Below, in pieces: positions 24,339 to 29,757 of a stretch of 29,757 nucleotides of DNA. The notes under the pieces are model-generated. The model did no database searches and was not told the DNA's origin. It saw nothing but the letters and a program-made list of their open reading frames with translations. The stretch lies in contig CAMCXB010000027.1 of assembly GCA_945883145.1 (NCBI GenBank), positions 1 through 29,757 of the forward strand, read 5' to 3'. The stretch comes from Bordetella parapertussis (GTDB lineage: Bacteria; Pseudomonadota; Gammaproteobacteria; Burkholderiales; Burkholderiaceae_D). Position numbers and translations under genes: made by a program. The first letter of the stretch is position 1. Each line of letters opens with the position of its first letter.

Positions 24339-25541
24339 ATGTATCCCGATCGTGTTGTTTCTGGTATGCGTCCCACTGGCGCTATGCATCTTGGTCATTA
24401 TCACGGCGCGTTAAAAAACTGGGTGAGGTTGCAATCCGAGCATCCTTGTTTATTTTTTGTGGCTGACTGGCATGCACTTACCACGCACTATGATGATCCC
24501 TCGATTATCGAGTCCAGCACATGGGATATGGTGATTGATTGGTTAGCTGCAGGTATAGATCCTTCACAAGCGACGATTTTCATTCAATCCAAAGTGCCTG
24601 AGCATGCAGAATTACATTTGCTGCTTTCTATGTCCACACCTTTAGGTTGGTTAGAGCGTGTACCTACTTATAAAGATCAACAAGAAAAACTTGCTGATCG
24701 TGATCTTGCGACTTACGGTTTTCTTGGCTATCCCTTATTACAAGCAGCAGATGTTTTAATTTATCGCGCTAGCATGGTGCCAGTTGGTGAAGATCAAGTA
24801 CCGCACGTAGAAATGATGCGTGAAATTGCACGTCGCTTTAATCATCTCTATGGACGTGAAAAGAATTTCGAAGAGAAAGCGCGTGAAGCCGTCAAAAAGC
24901 TAGGTTCTAAACGTGCCAAGCTTTACAACGAATTGCGTACGGAATATCAAGAGCAGGGCAAGGATGATGCGCTTGAGCAAGCCAAGGCTTTACTCGATGA
25001 TGCGCAAAATCTCTCTATGAGCGATAGAGAAAGATTGTTTGGTTATCTAGAAGGTAGTCGCAAACTGATTCTGGTTGAACCGCAAGCTTTACTCACTGAA
25101 GCCTCACGTTTGCCTGGATTAGATGGACAGAAAATGTCTAAGAGCTATGGCAACACGATTGCATTACGTGATGATACGGAAACCGTGACCAAGAAAGTAC
25201 GCACCATGCCGACTGATCCGGCTCGTGTGCGTCGTACTGATGCAGGTGATCCTGAAAAATGTCCGGTCTGGCAATTTCATACAGTGTATTCGGACACCGC
25301 AACAAAACACTGGGTGGTCAAAGGATGTAAATCTGCAGGTATAGGTTGTTTGGAATGTAAACAGCCTATCGTGGATGCTATTTTAAAAGAACAAGAACCC
25401 ATGCGAGAACGTGCGCAACAGTATCTCGATGATCCTTCATTAGTGCGTGCAATTGTTGCTGATGGCTGTGATCAAGCACGTAAACATGCGCAAGAAACCA
25501 TGCGTGATGTGCGTGAAGAAATGGGTTTGTCTTACAACTAA
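24339..25541 (+). CDS. trpS: Tryptophan--tRNA ligase
   Basis: Class I aminoacyl-tRNA synthetase charging tRNA-Trp. 400 residues, against 334 in E. coli. The class motifs are GAMHLGHYHG (HLGH at 17-20) and KMSKS at 265-269. The extra length is an insert at about residues 174-245, rich in Lys and Glu, between the Rossmann fold and KMSKS; long TrpRS versions of this kind occur in betaproteobacteria. Cys residues in KGCKSAGIGCLECKQPI near residue 330 are typical of the same long form. It begins seven bases after the M50 protease gene and is followed by a methyltransferase gene 10 bases on. Confidence 0.97.
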   Translation: MYPDRVVSGMRPTGAMHLGHYHGALKNWVRLQSEHPCLFFVADWHALTTHYDDPSIIESSTWDMVIDWLAAGIDPSQATIFIQSKVPEHAELHLLLSMSTPLGWLERVPTYKDQQEKLADRDLATYGFLGYPLLQAADVLIYRASMVPVGEDQVPHVEMMREIARRFNHLYGREKNFEEKAREAVKKLGSKRAKLYNELRTEYQEQGKDDALEQAKALLDDAQNLSMSDRERLFGYLEGSRKLILVEPQALLTEASRLPGLDGQKMSKSYGNTIALRDDTETVTKKVRTMPTDPARVRRTDAGDPEKCPVWQFHTVYSDTATKHWVVKGCKSAGIGCLECKQPIVDAILKEQEPMRERAQQYLDDPSLVRAIVADGCDQARKHAQETMRDVREEMGLSYN

Positions 25542-25551
25542 TTTGCTCGCT

Positions 25552-26124
25552 ATGACATCTCACCTAAGCCAAGTGGCCTCTACTTGGGTACATCGTTTTG
25601 CTTCTCTTATACCGCAAGGTTTAGTGCTGGACTGTGCCAGTGGTGGTGGACGTCATGCGCGCCTGCTTGCTGAATTGGGCTACCAAGTCTTAGCTTGTGA
25701 TCGTGATGCTGCTGCACTGGCAACAATTCAACATCCTTCAATTACCTGCATTGAGTGCGATCTAGAGACTGAAACAGCAAGTCAACATGCAAACTGGCCT
25801 TTTGCCTCGCATCGTTTTGCAGGCATTGTGGTGACCAACTATTTGCATCGCCCATTATTCCCTGCCATGTTGGACAGCCTTGTACCTGGTGGAGTTTTGA
25901 TCTATGAAACCTTTGCCGAGGGTAATGCACAATTCGGCAAACCTTCGAATCCTGATTTTTTACTCGCACACGGTGAATTGTTTGCCATTGTTCATGCTGC
26001 AAAGGATTTTCATGTGTTGGCGTTTGAAGATGGCTATGTCAGCCATCCAAAGCCGGCTATGGTGCAAAGAATTTGCGCGATAAAGCATAGTCAGACTGTC
26101 ACACCCGAACAGCTCAGTTTGTAA
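25552..26124 (+). CDS. Class I SAM-dependent methyltransferase
   Basis: A 190-residue methyltransferase of unknown substrate. SAM-binding motif I is LVLDCASGGGRHARLLAELG, the acidic end of strand 2 is ACDRDAAAL, and motif IV is IVVTNYLHRPLF, followed by LVPGGVLIYETFAEGN. This short form resembles the family related to tellurite-resistance TehB-like proteins, but I would not assign a function. The open frame extends back into trpS; I start at the ATG 10 bases after the trpS stop (MTSHLSQVAST) because the upstream part only mirrors trpS coding sequence. Probably cotranscribed with trpS. Confidence 0.88.
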   Translation: MTSHLSQVASTWVHRFASLIPQGLVLDCASGGGRHARLLAELGYQVLACDRDAAALATIQHPSITCIECDLETETASQHANWPFASHRFAGIVVTNYLHRPLFPAMLDSLVPGGVLIYETFAEGNAQFGKPSNPDFLLAHGELFAIVHAAKDFHVLAFEDGYVSHPKPAMVQRICAIKHSQTVTPEQLSL

Positions 26125-26198
26125 TGGGTAATCATCCTTTGCATCTTATTCTTATAAAAACTATGCCATCAGATGTGCCGTCTGGCATGGCTATCCGC

Positions 26199-26204
26199 TA
26201 CAAT
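26199..26204 (+). promoter_or_regulatory. Candidate -10 element for dapA
   Basis: TACAAT lies 31 bases before the dapA ATG, within the 111-base gap after the methyltransferase gene. It falls inside the longest open dapA frame and therefore argues for the later ATG. No clear -35 was found. Confidence 0.35.
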
Positions 26205-26235
26205 CACGCTTTCGATTTTTTGTGATGGCACAAAC

Positions 26236-27114
26236 ATGATCAAGGGCAGCATAGTTGCGATAGTCACCCCTATGCATGAAGATGGCAGTCTGGATATGCC
26301 GACTCTGCATCAACTTCTCGATTGGCATATCGCAGAAGGAACTGACGGCATTGTTATTGTTGGAACAACGGGCGAATCGCCTACTGTTAGCGTGGAAGAG
26401 CATTGCGAGTTGATTAAATCCACCGTGGCGCATGTTGCAGGTCGTATTCCTGTGATAGCAGGTACGGGTGGCAACTCAACCGCTGAAGCCATTGAGTTAA
26501 CCCAGTTTGCAAAAAGTGTGGGTGCTGATGCTTCTTTACAGGTAGTGCCTTACTACAATCGTCCTACCCAAGAAGGTATGTTTCAGCATTTTAAGAAAAT
26601 CGCTGAATCAGTTGATCTACCAGTCATTCTCTATAACGTGCCCGGCCGTACTGTGGCTGACATGAGTAATGAAACCATAGCCAAACTCGCTGCAGTGCCT
26701 GGTATTGCGGGTGTGAAGGATGCAACTGGCAATATAGGCCGAGGTTCAGAACTACTGCGTTTAGTGCCTTCTTCTTTCGCGGTCTATTCTGGCGATGATG
26801 CAACGGCGATGGCCTTGATGTTCTGTGGTGCCAAGGGCAACATCTCAGTCACCGCCAATGTGGCACCACGCGCCATGCATGAGCTATGTGCAGCCGCAAT
26901 TGCAGGACATGTGACTGAAGCTATTGTGATTAATAATCGTCTGATTCCTTTGCATAACAAATTATTTGTCGAGCCTAATCCAGTGCCGGTCAAATGGGCT
27001 TTAGCGCAGATGGGAAAAATACCAGCCGGAATACGTTTACCTTTGGTGAATATGGCGGAGTCTTATCATCAGACCGTGCGTGATGCCCTGCGTGAAGCCG
27101 GTGTATTACAATGA
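26236..27114 (+). CDS. dapA: 4-hydroxy-tetrahydrodipicolinate synthase
   Basis: Condenses pyruvate with aspartate semialdehyde, the first committed step to lysine and to diaminopimelate for peptidoglycan. 292 residues, exactly the usual size with this start (MIKGSIVAIVTPM). Catalytic residues are in place: Thr44 and Thr45 (GTTGESPT), Tyr133 (LYNVPGRT) and the Schiff-base Lys161 (GVKDATGN). The open frame reaches back to 26173, but that extension is not part of the family and contains a candidate -10. The stop overlaps the bamC start by four bases. dapA-bamC is the standard order also seen in E. coli. Confidence 0.97.
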   Translation: MIKGSIVAIVTPMHEDGSLDMPTLHQLLDWHIAEGTDGIVIVGTTGESPTVSVEEHCELIKSTVAHVAGRIPVIAGTGGNSTAEAIELTQFAKSVGADASLQVVPYYNRPTQEGMFQHFKKIAESVDLPVILYNVPGRTVADMSNETIAKLAAVPGIAGVKDATGNIGRGSELLRLVPSSFAVYSGDDATAMALMFCGAKGNISVTANVAPRAMHELCAAAIAGHVTEAIVINNRLIPLHNKLFVEPNPVPVKWALAQMGKIPAGIRLPLVNMAESYHQTVRDALREAGVLQ

Positions 27115-28331
27115 GTCGTTTAATTTACCTCGAATGTTTTCGTTTTGATATGACCACAACCTTTCAGAGTTCGACCAGGCAAGCTTCTTTCCCATTTCGT
27201 TTTATCGCCATTGCCTGTCTTCTAGCGGGGGTCACAGGCTGTAGCACTGTTAGCAACATGCTAGAGCCCGATAAAATTGATTACAAGAGCGCCACCCCAG
27301 CTAGCAAAAAAGGCGGACTCGAAGTCCCACCTGATCTGACGCAAATGAAAGGTGATAATCGTTACGATATCCCTGATAGCAAGCGTGGTTCAGCCACTGC
27401 TTCCAATTACAACGCGCAACGTGGCGTTAATACGGGTTCGAGTGCGACACCAGAAGTAGCAGCACCTGTCTCAGGCAAAGAAATTCGCGTAGAACGTGCC
27501 GGCAGCCAGCGCTGGTTGGTCGTCAAGCAATCACCTGAGGTACTGTGGCCACGCGTGAAAGAATTCTGGCAAGAGTCTGGATTTTTGATTGCATCTGAAG
27601 TACCTGATGCAGGTGTGATGGAAACCGATTGGGCTGAAAATCGCGCCAAAATCCCACAAGACGTTATTCGTAACACTATCGGCAAAGTATTAGATTCTCT
27701 GTATTCCACCGGTGAGCGCGACAAATTCCGCACACGTCTGGAACGCAATGCCGACGGCAGCACAGAAATTTTCATCAGCCATCGTGGCGCACAAGAAGTA
27801 TTCACTGGGCAAATGAAAGAACGCACCATGTGGACGGCACGTGCTTCCGATCCAGAGTTAGAGGCGGAGTTCTTGGGTCGTTTGATGGCAAGGCTAGGTT
27901 CCGATCAAAAAGTAGCGAAAGCTGCCTTAGCATCTGCAAAACCAGAGCGTCCAAAAGCACAAATTGAAAAAGATCAGGCTGGATCATTTGTAAAAATTGA
28001 AGAAGGTTTTGATCGTGCATGGCGTCGTGTAGGTTTAGCACTCGATCGTGTCGGCTTTACGGTAGAAGATCGTGACCGCAGTCGTGGTCTGTATTTTGTG
28101 CGCTATGTTGATCAAGCCAACGATGCACAAAACAAATCTAGCGAACCAGGCTTCTTCTCAAAATGGTTTGGTAGTTCCAAGGACGACAAAAAAACTGCTG
28201 TACGTTATCGCATCGCTGTCAAAGAAACCGGCAGCACCACGCGTGTTAGCGTCACGGATGACAAAGGTAATGTCACTTCAGCAGAAAATGCAACACGCAT
28301 ACTTTCACTGCTCAATGAACAACTGAAGTGA
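27111..28331 (+). CDS. bamC: Outer membrane assembly lipoprotein BamC
   Basis: Lipoprotein partner of BamA and BamD in beta-barrel assembly at the outer membrane. 406 residues from the first ATG, which overlaps the dapA stop (ATGA). A lipoprotein signal peptide ends at LLAGVTGC, making Cys44 the lipidated residue. A second ATG at 27150 would place it at position 31, a more normal signal length, so the start is uncertain. After the cysteine comes a flexible stretch with the family's LEVPPDLTQ segment. Two helix-grip domains follow: about residues 125-270 (WLVVKQSPEVLWPRVKEFW) and 285-405 (FDRAWRRVGLALDRVGFTVEDRDRS). Gene order with dapA supports the call. Confidence 0.93.
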   Translation: MSRLIYLECFRFDMTTTFQSSTRQASFPFRFIAIACLLAGVTGCSTVSNMLEPDKIDYKSATPASKKGGLEVPPDLTQMKGDNRYDIPDSKRGSATASNYNAQRGVNTGSSATPEVAAPVSGKEIRVERAGSQRWLVVKQSPEVLWPRVKEFWQESGFLIASEVPDAGVMETDWAENRAKIPQDVIRNTIGKVLDSLYSTGERDKFRTRLERNADGSTEIFISHRGAQEVFTGQMKERTMWTARASDPELEAEFLGRLMARLGSDQKVAKAALASAKPERPKAQIEKDQAGSFVKIEEGFDRAWRRVGLALDRVGFTVEDRDRSRGLYFVRYVDQANDAQNKSSEPGFFSKWFGSSKDDKKTAVRYRIAVKETGSTTRVSVTDDKGNVTSAENATRILSLLNEQLK

Positions 28332-28348
28332 AGTTCCAGTCTGTGCAG

Positions 28349-28366
28349 CCTAAGCAGGTGCTTAGG
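28349..28366. promoter_or_regulatory. Perfect palindrome covering the ribosome site and start of the metallo-beta-lactamase gene
   Basis: CCTAAGCA (28349-28356) and TGCTTAGG (28359-28366) are perfect inverted arms around GG. The AGG at 28356-28358, the likely Shine-Dalgarno sequence, is in the turn. The last base of the right arm is the G of the GTG start codon. In RNA this would be a seven-pair hairpin with an AGGT loop. Confidence 0.6.
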
Positions 28367-29136
28367 TGAGATTTGCTAGTTTGGGAAGCGGGAGCGAAGG
28401 TAATGCGCTCCTGATCTCGGCTTCCTCCGGTAACACCACCATCATGCTCGATTGCGGCTTCGGTTTAAAAGAAACCGAGCGCCGCTTGCAGCGTCTGCAG
28501 TGTGATCCTTCCTCTCTTGCAGGTATTCTGGTCACCCATGAGCATTCTGATCATGTCGGTGGCGTCTTTAAACTCGCGCGTCGTTACGCTATTCCGGTCT
28601 GGATTAGTTACGGCACTTTGCAAGCGGTGATCACGCAATCAGAGGGTGTTGATATTCGCTTATGTCGTGATAATGCATCCTTCACAATCGGTGAGTTAAC
28701 AGTTCAGCCTTATACAGTGCCACATGATGCACGCGAGCCGCTGCAATTCGTTGCAAGCGACGGTTTAAGGCGATTGGGCGTGTTAACAGATATTGGCATG
28801 CCCACGCCACATGTCGTCGCTGCCTTGGGGCTCTGTGATGCGTTGCTGTTGGAATGTAATCATGACAGCCAGATGTTGGAGGATTCTTCTTATCCACATT
28901 CTTTGAAGTCTAGAATCAGTGGACCTTATGGTCATCTCTCGAATGATCATGCCTCACAGATTTTAGATGCCGTCGATCGTAGCCGCTTAAATAAAGTAGT
29001 GGGTGCGCATTTATCTCAACAAAACAATACGCCTGAACTGGCACGTTCAGCGATTGAAGCAGTTGTTGGAGAAGAAGATGTGGAAGTGTTGATTGCCTGT
29101 CAGGAGCAGGGCTTTGACTGGTTAGCGTGCGCTTAA
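28366..29136 (+). CDS. Metallo-beta-lactamase fold hydrolase, YycJ/WalJ type
   Basis: A 256-residue metallo-beta-lactamase-fold protein. The metal motif is THEHSDHVGG, with further ligands in TVPHDA, GVLTDIG, LLECNHD and GAHLSQQNN. The beginning MRFASLGSGSEGNALLI is characteristic of the YycJ/WalJ (VicX) family, a 5'-3' DNA exonuclease in Firmicutes that is also widespread in betaproteobacteria next to bamC. The role here is inferred. The start is a GTG with AGG seven bases upstream; a perfect palindrome covers both. It ends facing the small lipoprotein gene across a two-way terminator. Confidence 0.9.
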   Translation: MRFASLGSGSEGNALLISASSGNTTIMLDCGFGLKETERRLQRLQCDPSSLAGILVTHEHSDHVGGVFKLARRYAIPVWISYGTLQAVITQSEGVDIRLCRDNASFTIGELTVQPYTVPHDAREPLQFVASDGLRRLGVLTDIGMPTPHVVAALGLCDALLLECNHDSQMLEDSSYPHSLKSRISGPYGHLSNDHASQILDAVDRSRLNKVVGAHLSQQNNTPELARSAIEAVVGEEDVEVLIACQEQGFDWLACA

Positions 29137-29201
29137 GTGTGCTTAAGAATGTTAGCTAAGTTTGTCTAGGTATCATTCAACAATACCCGCACACACAAAA
29201 C

Positions 29202-29227
29202 AAAAAAGCCGCCCGAGGGCGGCTTTT
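29202..29227. terminator. Bidirectional Rho-independent terminator
   Basis: Stem AAAAGCCGCCC / GGGCGGCTTTT with a GA turn, perfectly paired over 11 positions. On the minus strand it is followed by six Ts, ending the small lipoprotein gene; on the plus strand four Ts lie in the stem end, enough to end the metallo-beta-lactamase gene. Confidence 0.93.
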
Positions 29228-29245
29228 CTGATTTGAAGCTGAAGA

Positions 29246-29443
29246 TTACTTCTTCTCTTCAGCAGCTGGAGCAGCAGGAGCAGCAGCTGGAGCTTCAGCA
29301 GCAGCTGGAGCTTCAGCAGCAGCTGGAGCAGCAGCTGGAGCTTCAGCAGCAGGAGCTGGTGCAGGAGCAGCAGCTTCTTCTTTTTTACCGCAAGCAGCCA
29401 AAGCTAAAGCCAACAGAGAAGCGATCAGCAACGAATTTTTCAT
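29246..29443 (-). CDS. Small Ala/Pro-rich lipoprotein
   Basis: A 65-residue protein. The signal peptide MKNSLLIASLLALALAAC ends in a lipobox with Cys18 as the lipidated residue, followed by GKKEE. The mature part is almost only Ala, Pro and Glu in six-residue repeats (APAAAE-like), ending in EEKK. It looks like the short low-complexity lipoproteins common in Burkholderiales, of unknown function; a flexible tether in the cell envelope is a guess. GAAGGA lies seven bases before the ATG. Transcription probably starts near 29580 from TATAAT, leaving a leader of about 135 bases, and ends at the two-way terminator. The opposite strand also has an open frame, Gln/Leu-rich, which is only a by-product of the repeat. 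Confidence 0.82.
   Translation of the reverse strand: MKNSLLIASLLALALAACGKKEEAAAPAPAPAAEAPAAAPAAAEAPAAAEAPAAAPAAPAAEEKK
29258..29380. repeat. Low-complexity tandem repeat inside the lipoprotein gene
   Basis: Units built from AGCAGCAGCTGGAGCTTC recur with an 18-base period, with some 12- and 15-base variants. The unit keeps the reading frame and codes for the Ala-Pro-Ala-Ala-Ala-Glu pattern. Confidence 0.75.
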
Positions 29444-29490
29444 GATTTTCCTTCAGTTAAAGTAAAAAATAGAACTCAAAAAATAGATTA

Positions 29491-29508
29491 ATAACTACCG
29501 GTAGTTAT
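29491..29508. repeat. Perfect 18-base palindrome in the lipoprotein leader
   Basis: ATAACTACCGGTAGTTAT is fully self-complementary. It lies 48-65 bases upstream of the lipoprotein ATG and downstream of the predicted -10 element, so it would be in the mRNA leader. There is no U-run after it. It could be an operator for a dimeric repressor acting downstream of the promoter. Confidence 0.7.
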
Positions 29509-29585
29509 CGCACGTTCAGGACGTTTTTTTGATGCTGCAGCAAGTATTGACGCACTGCCGCATCGACAAAACTTCCTAACCAGAA

Positions 29586-29615
29586 ATTATACGGGGTTTG
29601 TATAAAAACCTGCAA
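29586..29615 (-). promoter_or_regulatory. Candidate sigma-70 promoter for the small lipoprotein gene
   Basis: On the minus strand TTGCAG (29615-29610), an 18-base spacer, then a perfect TATAAT (29591-29586). The -35 matches only the first three consensus bases. Transcription would start near 29580. Confidence 0.5.
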
Positions 29616-29757
29616 GACGTTTGTTGAAAATCGACTGTTTTTTCTTGAAATTGTTTTCATAAGATTGCGCTAAACGACATGCGCAGAGTGCTAGCATCTT
29701 TTCAGGTTTAAAACTATTTTCGCAAACGAAACAAACTCAATCAGTAGATTTCTATCC

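Larger units (their letters stand above)
29444..29757. other. Gene-free right end of the window
   Basis: These 314 bases hold the leader, palindrome and promoter of the small lipoprotein gene. Beyond about 29616 I see AT-rich sequence with no open frame of family resemblance, no RNA gene and no terminator; upstream promoter DNA of a gene outside the window is possible. Confidence 0.6.

Noticed and set aside
26163..26188. Hairpin ATGCC...GGCAT upstream of dapA
   Set aside because: A T-run follows it only on the minus strand, where no gene reads toward it; the stem is bulged. Not convincing as a terminator.
26173..26235. N-terminal extension of dapA
   Set aside because: Adds 21 residues absent from the family and overlaps a TACAAT promoter-like element.
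27407..27829. 140-residue minus-strand open frame
   Set aside because: Antisense to bamC, no ribosome site or recognisable domain.
29233..29445. Plus-strand Gln/Leu-rich open frame
   Set aside because: It is the mirror of the Ala/Pro/Glu repeat of the lipoprotein gene, lacks a ribosome site, and would read through the two-way terminator region; the minus frame has a good signal peptide and Shine-Dalgarno.
1..29757. tRNA, rRNA, CRISPR array, insertion sequence or prophage
   Set aside because: Read for these on both strands; no cloverleaf, spaced direct-repeat array, transposase or integrase motif was recognised.

Overview
The window looks like chromosomal core from a betaproteobacterium of the order Burkholderiales, possibly near Oxalobacteraceae. 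This rests on protein recognition and gene order alone. Blocks familiar from that group are recJ next to prfB, lolC-lolD-tatD-comEC, pyrG-kdsA-eno-ftsB, yciV-htpX-yciO-M50 protease-trpS, and dapA-bamC-metallo-beta-lactamase. Base composition is moderate (one recJ line counts 55% GC). No rRNA, tRNA, CRISPR array, insertion sequence or integrase was recognised.

Left end (minus strand, 6.2 kb to 1): an RpfE-type protein overlaps recJ. Three genes follow that do not belong to the usual block, and then prfB. prfB carries the classic programmed +1 frameshift and runs off the window. The three intruding genes are AT-rich (27-38% GC in three lines counted). They encode two CesT-like type III secretion chaperones and a 420-residue protein with a class-3-lipase-like Ser/Asp/His signature, a polar Ser/Thr/Asn-rich N-terminus and a Ser-rich tail. 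I read this as a type III effector with its own chaperones, inserted between recJ and prfB. It is the most unusual locus here. No secretion apparatus genes are present in the window.

6.2-11.6 kb (plus): the lipoprotein-release ABC transporter (lolC, lolD), a TatD nuclease-family protein and the ComEC DNA-uptake channel are packed with overlaps or gaps of 0-4 bases, as one operon. 11.7-15.9 kb (plus): pyrG and kdsA overlap, followed by eno and ftsB. This joins CTP and KDO-8-phosphate synthesis (precursors of CMP-KDO for lipopolysaccharide) with glycolysis and cell division. 15.9-17.4 kb (minus): hslO (Hsp33) and a gamma-carbonic-anhydrase-like protein overlap by one base.

17.5-21.9 kb: a DUF455 ferritin-like protein (plus), an acyl-CoA/acetyl-CoA synthetase-like enzyme (minus), a divergent alpha/beta hydrolase (plus) and a PHP-domain phosphoesterase of the YciV/RNase AM type (plus). 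22-26.1 kb (plus): htpX behind a candidate heat-shock promoter and ending in a clear terminator, then a YciO/Sua5-family protein, a site-2-type M50 protease, trpS and a methyltransferase. 26.2-29.1 kb (plus): dapA, bamC and a YycJ/WalJ-type metallo-beta-lactamase protein. The right end holds a small Ala/Pro-rich lipoprotein gene (minus), convergent with the previous gene across a two-way terminator and preceded by a long leader with a perfect 18-base palindrome.

Several intergenic regions contain perfect or near-perfect inverted repeats (eno-ftsB, the WalJ-type start, the lipoprotein leader, the chaperone promoter region). They are not ordinary terminators and are listed separately.
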